Source: Melieria omissa (Eukaryota > Arthropoda > Insecta > Diptera > Ulidiidae). From it: a stretch of 64,000 nt of DNA. The notes under the pieces were generated by a model, which worked only from the letters and a program-made list of their open reading frames with translations, was not told where the DNA came from and did not search any database. A program made the translations under genes and the position numbers. This document shows positions 46,991-58,744 of this stretch, piece by piece. Numbering within the stretch: position 1 is the stretch's first letter; each line of letters starts with the position of its first letter. The DNA lies in contig OZ020269.1 of assembly GCA_963971225.1 (NCBI GenBank), positions 101,802,905 through 101,866,904 of the forward strand, written 5' to 3'.

Positions 46991-48510
46991 TCTTCAAAAA
47001 CTTAAAGTTAAAGTAAATCCCTCTCAACTGAATATGAATAATTCAGGATCGTTCTACTTATATATTTTTTTTAATTTATATTTCATTTCTTATTTTAAGC
47101 TCAAAACGACTTTCAACCGCTTTGTGAGCAGCACAAATGATTTCTTGCTGTAAATATATATTTTTAATGTTTTTTCCTTATTTGTTTTATAATTTCCCAC
47201 TTTTTTCCCAGCTGCCGTAATGCCACAGCAAGATAACGAAATTATCGCCGCTTCGGTGCGCTAATCAGCTGCTTCACAATGTGTTTGTTTATGGGCTTTT
47301 TTATATATGTACATATATTTTTATTATTATTTTGTATTTGATTTTCTAATCAATTCATACAATCTCCAACTCTGCATTGATCGATGACGCACTGAAACCG
47401 CTCAAGCACTCATCTTGATTTGTGCTTTCGCAGCTGAGATGCAACTCGGCGATTATGACTTGAGTTCGAATCATTTTTGGAGTTGTTGTTTACAGTTAAT
47501 TATTGTTTATCTTACAGTTAGTAAACTGACCCTAAATGTTGTTTTTGTTCATTAATTTGTTTATCACTTAAACAGTGCAAATATTCCTGTACTGCTCCCA
47601 ATTATTGTTTTTGGTTTGTTTGTGTTGTTCTTGTAAAAAGTTCACTTGTTGTTTTGCCAATTTCGCATTAACATTTATTTATTTGCCATCGATGGTTATG
47701 CAAAAGTGACTCAAGTCACGTGCGCCAGCTTTGCACTTTAATCACGTCGTTCCACTCTCCTTGCGATACTCGTTGTTACAGTACAACTTTGCTATCGGCT
47801 ATTAAGTGTTTTGTTGTGGGTATTTATTTATGCAATGCAAGTGGCGTTCTTATCATTGTTCAATGTGTCCATTTCTTCAAAATGCGACATTGATGTGTTG
47901 ACATAAAAAACTTATATTTTTTGTATATTTGTGAAAATTTAGTTTTGATTGTTAAGTTATCTATTCTCGATCTGAAGACTTAAATACCCAAAATCTATAA
48001 GATTCTACAAAAATTCTACAAAAACCACTGTGAGTTTTTTATCATCAACAGCTGCCTGAAGATCCTATAACTGTTGTCTAAAAGAACTTATGAACAAAGA
48101 AAGGTTAAGAGTGCAAAGGTTGTGCCTAAAAATATGCTACACTAAATTTATTCAATACTGAAGAAGAAATGCATTTCTTTTCAATATTGAAGAAGTCATG
48201 GATCTGCTTTCAATATTGAATGGAAATGCATTTTCATTCAATTTCTATTGGAAAATGCAAAAATTACATTTAAGTGAATAACAAAATTATTAATAAAATT
48301 AAAATTTAAATAAAAAAATTAATAGAAACAATCGAAAATAAAATTTGTTTGTTGTCTGTGTTGTGTTAGCCATTTGTTTTCCTCTTGAAATATCAGTAAA
48401 ACAAACGAATACCCATGTTAACAAAAATTTAAAATAATAATAAAATTGAATCAAAATAATAGTAAAATAAGAAACAATAAAAAATAAAATGAAAAACATT
48501 GAAAAAAATT
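46991..48510. other. CABLES intron, nothing recognised
   Basis: 47200-47850 is a little less AT-rich. No gene or element is supported. Confidence 0.45.
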
Positions 48511-48519
48511 AACTTAAAT

Positions 48520-49060
48520 TAAATTCAATTCAATTAAATTCAATTAAATTCAATTCAATTCAATTCAATTCAATTCAATTAAATTAAATTAAATTAAATT
48601 AAATTAAATTAAATTAAATTAAATTAAATTAAATTAAATTAAATTAAATTAAATTAAATTAAATTAAATTAAATTAAATTAAATTAAATTAAATTAAATT
48701 AAATTAAATTAAATTAAATTAAATTAAATTAAATTAAATTAAATTAAATTAAATTAAATTAAATTAAATTAAATTAAATTAAATTAAATTAAATTAAATT
48801 AAATTAAATTAAATTAAATTAAATTAAATTAAATTAAATTAAATTAAATTAAATTAAATTAAATTAAATTAAATTAAATTAAATTAAATTAAATTAAATT
48901 AAATTAAATTAAATTAAATTAAATTAAATTAAATTAAATTAAATTAAATTAAATTAAATTAAATTAAATTAAATTAAATTAAATTAAATTAAATTAAATT
49001 AAATTAAATTAAATTAAATTACATTAAATTAAATTAAATTAAATTAAATTAAATTAAATA
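48520..49060. repeat. Second compound (CAATT)n-(AAATT)n array
   Basis: Interrupted CAATT/AAATT units lead into six CAATT (48551-48580), then about 95 AAATT to about 49058 with one ACATT variant at 49021. The order and strand are the same as in the 34.9-kb array. Confidence 0.97.
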
Positions 49061-49061
49061 A

Positions 49062-49310
49062 ATATAAATTCAACTGAATTAAATTATACTAAATTTAATT
49101 AAAAAAGAACTAATATTAACTAAAAACAATCACAAATCTAATCTAATTTATGTTAATTTAATTTAATTTGATTAATTTTTATTTTTACTTAATTTAATTT
49201 AATTTTATTAAAATGAATTAAATGAAATTAATATAAATTCAACTAAATTAAATTATGTTAAATTAAATTAAAAAAGAACTTATTAACTAAAAACAATCAC
49301 AAATCAAATT
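49062..49310. repeat. ~167-bp tandem duplication next to the pentamer array
   Basis: ATATAAATTCAACTxAATTA ... TTAAAAAAGAACT ... TTAACTAAAAACAATCACAA occurs at 49062-49140 and again at 49229-49305. Confidence 0.75.
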
Positions 49311-51215
49311 TTAAAAAATATAAATTCTTTTTTATATCTCAGTAAAAAAATGCACACTTACAAATATTTAAAAAAATTAAAATTATATTTTTCTTCTGTG
49401 ACACTTTCACAGCTCAAGTTGAAAAAATATATTATAATTATAATTATTTGATATTTTTTTTCATATTGTTTAATGCACTCGCACACATTTCCAAAAATTC
49501 AAATTTCTTTAAATTTCACCAGGAAAACATAAGTGCGTAGAAAGTGCTTTCACACAACTAAACTCAACACACTGCATTAGTCGACCACACTACAAAAATA
49601 ACAAAAACATGTTTGTAAAAAAAAATCCACTACCACGACAGTCAAAGTGGCGCCCACGTTGCAAGTGGCATTTATTGAACCTGTTGCACTCAGCCACAAA
49701 CACACACACACACACACACTGAAACTCGTTAGGTGCGTAATGCAATTATTTTCAAAAATAGTTTTGCTACCTTTTAGGCACACAACATCGGCCGGCGCCT
49801 TCTGAGCCTACACCTGCTCGCCATTACAATGGGCTTTGGGCACAATCACTCACACACACACACCTGTGAAACTTCTCTGTTGCCTATCTCAAGTGTAGCA
49901 CCTACATACACACACACACACACTGCACACCTAAACACCACAATGCACCGCACCGCTCTGCTCCGATCGACAGCGGCAGCGGCACAACTTCCGTCAGTTA
50001 TTCCTTGCCGCACCTGTACCGTCGTTCTACCTTCACCGGTCGTACCTGCTGCAAGCAATCGCAGCCAGTGCGTCGTTTCCGCTTTTGAAAATTTTCCATC
50101 ATCATTTTCAGTTTTCCACCGTCGTCCACATCGAGTCACTTGCTACGTTGTGCTGTGCGCCTGCTTTTCTACTCCAACTAATTAACGAGTTATAATTGTC
50201 GCTCCTTTTCACTGCACGCACAATAAGTATGCTTCTATGCAAATGTGTGTGTGTGTGTGTGTGCGCGTGCTTACGGCAGCACGTTGACACTTGACACCAT
50301 CCTTAATTAATCATGAAATGACCAGAAAAACCCCTTCCCAGTGCACCATAACTCCCCCAGCCAACGCCACCGTCACTCATTGCCCGCTGCCTCGCTCCCC
50401 ATGGGCTCGTTTGGCTGCCTTGCTTTGCCCTGCTTGCCACTTTAATTGGCTGTTTTCGGCCATGTACTTTCTTTAATTAATTACAACTCCCTCCGAAACG
50501 CATCACCCATACTCCAATCTGTTTCCTTGCCTGTTCAGTTCGCCCCCTTTCCAAGCAAAGCACAACAAAAAAACTCCAGTTGCCCGCGTACACTGTACCG
50601 CATACAACTTCCAACTACTCTCGCTTGTTTGCGTTTCGCCTATCTGCTACCTGCCGCCTCGCGTCTCCCGCCCGCTCGCCACGCATGCATCCATTCATCT
50701 ATCCACTTGTCGGCATTAAATTTAGCCTCGACCTAGACCAATTAACTCAGGGTGATTTGCTGGGCGCTCAGACTTTTATGCTGCAGCGTTAATTGTTTGT
50801 CTACTTTCCATGTTTTTATTTCCACAGCGCTTGTCATCCACTTCTTGTGTGCCTTCTCCATTTTTCGGGGCCTTAATTAAGAAATTGAAAAAAAAATAAA
50901 ACATTTACAACAGTCTCTACTTTTTTTTCAACACTGATAGTGAACGAGTCAGGTTTCTTGGTTTCTTTTCTTTTTTGTGTTTTGAAAATATTTCTTTTGT
51001 TGCGCTCTGACTGTTCACGAATGAGCGCGCTGGTTTTTTAATGCAGTCTATCTTGATTTTTAAGCGTTAAAGATCGTTAAGGGCTATTGCCAGTGGCGGT
51101 GAAATATAATGTAAAAAATGTTTGAAAATATTTAGATTGAAAGGCTTCGATTTGAAATAGCTTGGTCTCTAAGGCATTTGAGGGAAATTGAATGAATGAA
51201 TTGAATGAAAAGGAA
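49311..51215. other. CABLES intron with a GC-richer island and (CA)n repeats
   Basis: (CA)n or (GT)n runs lie at 49698-49718, 49849-49863, 49905-49923 and 50246-50262. 49780-50800 is GC-richer with many short frames but no domain. No gene is called. Confidence 0.45.
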
Positions 51216-51219
51216 ATAG

Positions 51220-51490
51220 ATTGTTGTAACCCGTTGCCGGGTTACGACCTGGCGCAAAAGTTCTCACCAGGCACATCGGCTTTACATGCGGCTTCTCCAG
51301 TTAGTTACACCAAGAGATTACAGGGCGTCATTAACTTTATTCTTCTAATGAAGACATGGTCTTCCTGCACTTCCTTCGCCATCGCTCTCCAACTGCCGCG
51401 TCGAAACCCGTTTTCGTCAGAGTTTCATCGTCCATATTTTTTTTTATTTGTAAACAGTTTTACTCAGTTCATACCCTACGACTTCCTGGT
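51220..51490 (-). mobile_element. RTE-type non-LTR 3' end, diverged copy
   Basis: AACCCGTTGCCGGGTTACGA, CTTCTCCAGTTAGTTACACC and AAGAGATTACAGGGCGTC match 52531-52630 of the nested copy block by block in the same orientation. It stops at the left end of the mariner element. Confidence 0.75.
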
Positions 51491-51497
51491 CTTCTTA

Positions 51498-53427
51498 CAG
51501 GGTATTTCAATTGAAATGTAACCAACTTTAAACGTCTAAAATACTGCAGTATGAAATACAATGAAAGACTTTTTTTCACCACTTAAGAGCGATTGAATTA
51601 TCTGCCAAATGCATATAACGGTTTTTCAAAATCAGAGTAATAGCAAACGCAATGGACCTAAACACGAAGCGTAATTCAGTGATCGCACTTTTTTTGGCTG
51701 GAAAGTCTACTTCTGCAATCGTTTCAGAGTTGAAACGAAAGAGAGAGAGTTTTTGTTTTTCGCACCATAAAACGATACAAGGAGCCGGTCTCTATTAAAA
51801 AACGGTATGGTTGTGGCCGTCAACCAAAAGCGGCGTCCGCTGAGTACGTAAAAAAGGTGAGAAGCAAATTATCCCGAAATCCTCGTCGCAGCGGAAACTT
51901 TATGGCAAAGGACATAGGTGTTTCGGCCGCAAGCACGCATCGAATCTTGAGAAATAAGCTAAAGTTGCATCCTTTCAAAATACCAAAGGTCCAATACCTT
52001 ACGGCAACGCAAAAGAAAATGCAACTCTTTAGAGCAAAAGTGCTCCAACAGAGGCTCGTATGTGGTGAATTCAAAAATTGTGCGCTCACCGACGAAAAAC
52101 TCGACAAGCGACAAACTCGTGTCGACAAGCAAAATGACAGAGTTTGGCTTAGACAACGCTCAGCTATCAACGAAGACCAACTGCGCCTATCGCCAAAAAC
52201 CCGTGTCTGTGAGGGTTGGGCCGGAGTAACCGAAAAAGAACGCACACCGCCTGTTTATGTTCCTGAAGAAGTGAAAATTAACGCTCGATCATACCAAGAA
52301 ATTGTATTGGAAAGTTGCTTGAAACCCTGGACCAAGCCTGGGCCAAGCTTTTCAAAAAAGAGCGTTGGATATTGCAGCAGGACTCTGCACCTGCAACGCA
52401 ACGCACCAGCATTCATTTGGACAACGGAATGTCCATCGTCTTCTTAAGGTTTCGCAAAAAAAATATGAAACAATCGATGCCCTAAAGCGTGCCCTGATCC
52501 GTTAGTTACTTACTTACTTAACTGGCCATAACAACCCGTTATCGGGTTACGGCCTGCCGCAAAACTTCTCTCCAGGCGCCTCTGCTTTGCGCGCGCCTTC
52601 TCCAGTTGGTAACACCAAGAGATGACAGGGCCTCTTCAACTTGGTCCATCCACCGGAGACACGATCTCCCTCTTCACCGTCGACCTCCAACCATCGCATC
52701 GAACACCTTTTTCGCCTGAGCTTCGTCGTTCATGCGGCAGACACGACCGAGCCAGCGTAGCCGCTGGATGTTTATTCGCTGCGCTACGTCCATGTCCTTA
52801 TACAGCTCATACAGCTCGTTATTGGTTCGTATACGATAGTCGTCACCAACACGTACAGGGCTGAAGATTTTGCGAAGTACCTTCCTCTCGAACACTCCAA
52901 GGGCCGCTATGTCGTTTCGTGTCATTGTCCATGCTTCAGCGCCATAGAGGAGCACGGGCAAGAGTTCTCAATTGCCTACCGAGACCGTAGTAGCACCTGT
53001 TGGCAAGAGTTATCCTTCGCTTTATCTCCAGGCTGACATCATTGCTGCTGTTGATGGCGGTGCCAAGGTAGACGAGTTCCTTGACAACTTCAAAAGTATA
53101 CCTGTCGACCTCGACGTGAGACCCTAGCCGCTGCGAGTCCCTGCATGTAGACAGCATATACTTCGTCTTGCCCTCATTTACCACCAGACCCATTTTGGCT
53201 GATCCTGACCCTGATCCGTTAGTGGACGAAAATTCCGCAGGGTATAATTCGAGCTTCTTGCGATTGGCTGCTATTATTGAGTCAAAAGAAAATCTGAGTG
53301 AAAATTGAAAAAGTCCTTAAAAACAATACAGTTTCTGACAATTTGAGACCAATTTCAAAAAACAAATTACAAATACTGACTAAAGAAACCACTATTTAAC
53401 GTGATACACTTTAATTGAACTACCCTG
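51498..53427 (+). mobile_element. Mariner-like transposon carrying a nested retrotransposon
   Basis: Inverted termini CAGGGTATTTCAATTGAAAT (51498) and CAGGGTAGTTCAATTAAAGT (reverse of the 53427 end), with TA on both sides (51496-51497 and 53428-53429), mark the ends. Without the insertion at 52507 it is about 1.21 kb, a normal mariner size. The transposase starts MDLNTKRNSVIALFLAGKST at 51651, continues after a shift with NPRRSGNFMAKDIGVSAAST (51880-51940), has a TDEKLDKRQ catalytic segment and VDKQNDRVWLRQR, then after another shift QQDSAPAT, and near 53225 WTKIPQGIIRASC. Frameshifts and stops make it inactive. Confidence 0.9.
52507..53208 (-). mobile_element. 5'-truncated RTE-type retrotransposon nested in the mariner
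   Basis: CCCTGATCCGTTAGT occurs on both sides (52492-52506 and 53209-53223), a 15-bp target duplication. The minus strand reads MGLVVNEGKTKYML, ELVYLGTAINSSNDVSLEIK, RRITLANRCYYGLGRQL, then after a frameshift and small deletion VLLYGAEAWT, ERKVLRKIFSPV and INIQRLRWLGRVCRMN: the end of an RTE/L2-like reverse transcriptase. The 3' tail is a TTAC/GTAA repeat (plus-strand 52503-52518). Confidence 0.9.
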
Positions 53428-53429
53428 TA

Positions 53430-53797
53430 GATTCCATAAGAGAACGAAGAAGTTTAACTGAAGAACCCTGACCACATTCACAATCTTCCGCTCGTCTTCT
53501 CTTCCTCCTCTCTTCTTCTGTTTCCCCCCTCTTCTTTTCCATAGGACAGAGGGCATTGAACTCGTATACTTGTGTTTATTAGTGTCAATCGCGCTTAAAA
53601 CCCAATAAGAAATCGAGAAAAACACTTTTCGGAGCTTTTCTTTGTGAATTATGTGTAACATTTCTTCATGTTTTGTCAGTTATTTATATAACCGTTTGAT
53701 TAGGGTCAGGATGACCCAAAGGACAGCGAACGCTGTGAGCAAAGGACAGACAGAAGGATAAAAGTTTCTTGAAATGCACTTCGGTAGTTTTAGTTGT
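53430..53797. other. CABLES intron, nothing recognised
   Basis: The pyrimidine-rich stretch 53490-53540 encodes a Lys/Arg/Gly low-complexity minus frame that is not a gene. Confidence 0.4.
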
Positions 53798-53801
53798 TTA
53801 A

Positions 53802-54052
53802 CACTAGAAATACCGTACAATTTCCATACCTACAAAGACCTCATATTATATCCGCTGATATCTCGAAAGTACACATCGGATCTGGTTAATTGTAATTGTA
53901 GAACCCGATAAAAATATAATATAAATATAATATAATATAATATAATATAAATATAATAGTCATCAAAGCAAATGTTGATAGAAATACTAAAGAAAATGCA
54001 AATATTTAGAAATAAAAAACCATCAAAATGACCGTAATGGCCTTTCTAGTGT
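53802..54052. mobile_element. Degraded 251-bp TIR element
   Basis: TTAA (53798-53801) is followed by CACTAGAAATACCGT; the right end ACGGxAATGGCCTTTCTAGTG is roughly its inverse and is followed by TTTT where TTAA would be expected. The inside holds an ATATAATATA simple repeat (53913-53957). Possibly a piggyBac-like MITE. Confidence 0.4.
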
Positions 54053-56205
54053 TTTGAGTTGCTACTTTTGCTTTTCATTATTTACAACACGCCACTGTCT
54101 GTTGCATGACTTGTTGACATAACTGCTGCCTTGAATAAAAATGTAAACAAACTCTTGAAAGCAGGCAGTCAGAAAGACCATGTGTCTGATAATGCAAGCC
54201 CGCATGAGTTGAAAAGTTTTTTTTACTAAATCGAAAATGTTCCACTTCGCCGCACCGCACACTCTGAGGGCCCCTGCACAGCAACACAACACTCACACAC
54301 ACGTGGTCACACGCGTTGTTTAGGGCTATTATTGGCCACAACCAGCAACAGCAACAACAAAAGCGACAACACCATTTCCGAGCAGCTCGAATGTTGGAAT
54401 GTGTGTTTGTTTGTTTTCTCTGTGTAGAAAAATGCAACCGAAGGGCCCATATGGTGTGCAACATTTTCCCTTTGCGGCAGCTATTTGGTTGCGTCTGGAC
54501 GCCTGTTCTAAGCGCCGGTGCCCGCAACCAGCATTCGAACGGTGTGGCGTGGCGATCGTCGTGCACACCCACCGCGATCTGTCGCATTGCGTGCAAGATC
54601 GCCGTGGGGCCGATTCGTTTTGGAGCCATTCAACGCCGAGCGATCGATCGAGTGGGGCCGCTGTGTGTTAACAAAAGTGCGTAAGGTCGCCAACTTTGAG
54701 CCAAGACGTTGCCCAGCGCTGTCTGCATGTATTTGTGTGTGTGTGCGTGTATTTATTTTTGTTGTTGCTGCTGCTGCTCGTTCGGGTGCATTGCACTGGC
54801 CTACAATTGCTGTTTGCCTATTCGAAAATCGATCGATTTGGAAGGGGTGTTTGTCATCTCACGATCTTGACAGCTATTGTGCACTGTTTGTTGTTGTTCA
54901 TCTATGTTTTTGTTATTATTGTATTTAATTGGCTTCAAGCTGTAGCCAGCCGTAAGGGCTATGAATTCGATTATACAGCGCAACGCCGCTCGAAATCGAT
55001 AAAGTGTCAATACATTTTTTTGCTGCTGTTCGGCCGCATTTGTCTGGTTTTATATTTAAAAATGTGTACAACTACAAAACCAACAACAACAACAACCCCA
55101 ACATACTCTTATGCTAAATATAAATCACAGCATGTGGTTGTTGTTGCATTTAATGCGACTACGACTCAACAGTTCAAGCAATCAGCGCTACGCAACTCGC
55201 GGCGCGGCTGTGCGCGCATGCGCGTAATTCCGTCGATGAGCGCCAACTTGACACCGGCTACGTACGCTAAGCGGCTTTGATTTTTGCATAACAACAATGC
55301 AGACATTATGTCAGCACTAGCCGGTGCATTGTTTTTCTCACTGTGTACTTTTCGCTCTTGCGCGCACACCACAAGATTCTCAAGGCCCTGCGGCATTATT
55401 TTGTCTTTTGATTTTTTTCGCTGGCGGGCCAGTGTTTTGCTTGCTGTTTCATTCATTCGCTTGTTCAGTAAGCAGTTTTTTGCTGTTTCGTTGTTTTTGT
55501 TGAGGTTTTGAAGCAACCAAAAGTTGAGACATTAAAGCAATTTTAATGAAAACAAGATATGCCCACAGCGCGCGAATGAACAAGTCAAACGTATGCAATT
55601 CGCCTGGCTGTGTGCTGTAACATTTTGTGCGCCTGTTGCCCGCTAGATTATTGCGTAAGATTAAATATTCTCGAAATAGAACGGAAGTGAAAGCCGCCAA
55701 GAATCTAAATGGAACAAAGGCACTTTGTTCCTGCAAACATTTGCTGTAGACTCTAGTCTTGCTATAGTAATACATATTGCAATGTCTATCACAGATACTA
55801 TTGTTGCCTTAGACTCTTAAAGATTTTGTGCTCTAAAGCTTAAATTAAAAATCTAAATCCAAGACTTAGAGCGAAAATCTTTGCTTTTCAACCAGCAACC
55901 TAAACATTGAACTGTTGATTCTGTCACGCTTTGGTTATTCTGATTCCCTACTCATATTTCTATTAGGCCTTGAAATTGTGATTCGATTTTCTTGTATCTT
56001 TGCTTAGGTTATTATTATTTTTCTTGTATTTATTTATTTATTATTATTATTCGTTCATGCATTCTTAAGGAGATATAGAAAATACTTTATTAAAAACAAG
56101 TCTCTTGATCAGTACTAAACCACTAAATCACATTTCTTGCTTACCTGTAGTAAAATAACAAGTTATTTTGTTATACGGAATCATGAAATTTGTGTTGTTA
56201 TAGTC
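54053..56205. other. GC-richer intronic island, no gene called
   Basis: 54240-55500 contains the longest unexplained frames of the intron (183 codons minus at 54078-54629; 194 codons plus at 54696-55280). They overlap frames on the other strand, have no domain and include GTTGTT/ACAACA-encoded homopolymer tracts. They are judged chance frames in less AT-rich DNA. Confidence 0.4.
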
Positions 56206-56209
56206 TAAT

Positions 56210-57410
56210 TTCCATCCCAAATCGATTTCATTGTGAGTCTCTTCAAAAAAAAGGCATTGACCCCGGCTAAAGATTCCAATCACTTTGACTTTTTAACTGT
56301 AAGTCTCTTCCATTGTTTCTTTTTATAAAGAATGCATCGAGTCTAAGGGTTCCAATCATGTTGGCCTCTTGATTCTAATATTCTTCTATTCCATTGCGAG
56401 TCTGTTCATAAAGAAGTCATCAATCCAGGCTAAGGGTTCCAATCACTTTGACACCTTGATGCTAAGTCCATTCCATTGTGAGTCTCCTTATAAAGAAGAC
56501 ATCATCTCAGGCTCAAGGTTTCAGTCAGTAACTTCCTAATTCTAAGTCTATTCCTTTGTCTTTTCATAAAGAAATCATCGACCCAGGCTAAAGGTTCCTA
56601 TCACTTTGACCTCTTGATTCTAAGTCTATTCCATTGTGATTCTAGTTAAGTCCATTTCGTTATCTTTTCATTAACAAATCATTGACCCAGTCTTTCTGAG
56701 TCATTCCATTGTCAGTCTTTTCATAAAGAAGACATCGGCTCAGGCTAAAAGTTCCAATCATTTTGATATCTTGGTTCTTAGTCTATTCCGTTGTGTTTCT
56801 TTATAAAGAAAGCATCGAAGCTAGAGGTTCCAATCATTTTGACTTCTTAATTCTAAGTCTATTCAATTGGGAGTGTCTTTATTAAGAAGACATCGTCTTA
56901 GGCTCAAGGTCCCAATCACTGACTTTCTAATTCTAAGTTTATTCCATTATCTCTCATAAAGAGGCATCAACCCAGACTAAAGGTTCCAATCATTTTGACT
57001 TCTTGATTCTAAGTCTATTCATAGTATTTAAAAAAAAAAGCATCAACCCAGGCTAAGGGTTCCAACCACTTTGACCACTTGATTCTAACTCAATTTCATT
57101 GTGATTCTAGTTAAGTCCATTTCGTTATCTCTTCATTAACAAGTCGTTGACCCAGCCTTTTTAAGTCATTCCACTATCAGTTTCTTCATAAAGAAGACAC
57201 CGCCTCAGGCAAAGGTTCCAATCATTTTAGCCTCTTGATTCTAATGTTCTTCTATTCCATTGTGAGTCTTTTCATAAAGAGGCATCGACCCAGTCTCAAG
57301 GTTCCAAACAATGTGACCTCTTGCTTCTAAGTCTATTCCATTGTGAGTCTCTTCATAGAGAAGGCATCAACCCAGTCTTAAGGTTCCAATCTCTTTGGCT
57401 TCTTGATGAA
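56210..57410. repeat. Degenerate minisatellite, ~13 copies of a ~75-95-bp unit
   Basis: Units run TCTATTCCATTGTGAGTCTC, TTCATAAAGAAGACATCGAC, CCAGGCTAAAGGTTCCAATC, ACTTTGACCTCTTGATTCTA. TTCCAATCA-type anchors appear near 56273, 56349, 56440, 56596, 56755, 56829, 56922, 56985, 57060, 57211, 57300 and 57385. A larger period also shows: GTGATTCTAGTTAAGTCCAT occurs at 56636 and 57102. Confidence 0.88.
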
Positions 57411-57484
57411 CTTGACTAGCTCGGCTTATTTTTCCGTAGTGCTGCGAATCATTATCCTTTTATAGCCAGACAGAACAATCTACT

Positions 57485-57690
57485 GCACTGTCATCATCAT
57501 CAGGCAGCGTTACAGCTCGGCGTGAGCTTTAGCTTCATTCACAATTTTCTTCCAGCCATCGCGATTTTTGGCCACCGTCCTCCAGTTGTTAACTCGCAGC
57601 TTCTTCAGGTCTGAGATGACTTGGTCCAACCATTGCAGATTCGGGCGTCCTCTTGCTTTCGTAACTGGCGGGTTATAGGCGACTATGACT
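57485..57690 (-). mobile_element. Non-LTR retrotransposon 3' end (RTE-like C terminus)
   Basis: The minus strand reads ARGRPNLQWLDQVISDLKKL, VNNWRTVAKNRDGWKKIVNE and AKAHAEL then a stop, the conserved C terminus of a widespread fly RTE/L2-like element. A TCATCATCATCA tail (57491-57502) lies on its 3' side. Confidence 0.85.
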
Positions 57691-57869
57691 TTTTGTGCAC
57701 TACTGCACTGTGGCCTCTAATAACTTTTACGATCTACCGCTTACACTCTTGTAAAACACTTTAAAATTTTAATAAGTCGATAGCGATGTCTTTTTAAATT
57801 CTTTTGTGTAGATTGAAAACAAAACTTAGTAGTAGTGGGTAGATGTATCAGGAACATAGCTGATAGATC

Positions 57870-58740
57870 AATACATGATATCATGGTACACGAATGGCTC
57901 CTTAACGGAGGAAGCTACCGGGATAAGTGTTTACGGGCCGAGGATGAGATGCTCTATCCTATCCACTATCTTTCAGGCAGAAATAAACACCATTGAAAGG
58001 TGTGCTTACTTTAGTTTAGCGAGGAAATATGGGAACCTGAAGATTGCAATACTCTCTGAGAGCCAAACGGCAATAAAGACATTAAAATCATAACAGTTAT
58101 CCTCGAAACTGGTTTCGGAGTGCCTTGAGAACCTAAATGGACTTGGCCGCTACAATCAGGCATTGGTCCTCTGGGTTTCGAGTGACGCTGGTATTGAAGG
58201 GAATGATCAGGCCGACAAACTTGCAAGGAGGGAAGCTTCGCTTCTACTCTACTCTACTCTACTCTACTCTACTCTACTTTACTCTACTCTAATCTACTCC
58301 TCTCTACTCTACTCGTCAGCCCAGAACTTTTTTGTGGTTTGTGAAAAGTAGCTTTATCCATCCTTACAAAAAAGACAATATAGTCAGCAGGATTCAATGC
58401 TGGGACAACCAACTAGCAGATTTGGGTCATAAAACAAGAAAATATACTAAGAATGTATGGGGTTTTCAAAGAATAATTTAAGGATTATTGTAGTCATGCA
58501 AACAGGGCATTGTAGATTGAACTATCATTTAAATAAACTAGGAATTTGTAAAAACGAATATAGCTGGTTCTGCTTGCAGGAGATCGAAACATACTTACTA
58601 CTTATGCACAAAACGAAAGAAACACTTGGAGGGATTTTCTTATACCAGGTGCCGATTGGGTTTCCAGAGGTTTAGGTAACATACCGAAATTCCTCTCCGA
58701 TAATGGATTTACTGACGAACTGTAATTCCATGAAGGGGCA
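57870..58740 (+). mobile_element. Non-LTR retrotransposon 3' end with a microsatellite inside
   Basis: The plus frame reads SWYTNGSLTEEATGISVYGP, FQAEINTIERCAYFSLARK, IAILSESQTAIKTLKS, then LVLWVSSDAGIEGNDQADKL and ARREAS: RNase H with degraded catalytic positions (D to N in the first motif). After the (CTACT)n expansion come TGHCRLNYHLNKLGI and a degraded Cys-rich tail. Inactive. Confidence 0.85.
58242..58313. repeat. (CTACT)n microsatellite
   Basis: About 14 pentamer units with three point variants interrupt the RNase H fragment just after ARREAS. The 62-codon frame at 58163 is half repeat-encoded (LLYST). Confidence 0.9.
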
Positions 58741-58744
58741 CAAT

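Noticed and set aside
54078..55280. Protein genes of 183 and 194 codons
   Set aside because: Frames overlap others on the opposite strand, have low-complexity composition and no domain, and lie in an intron.
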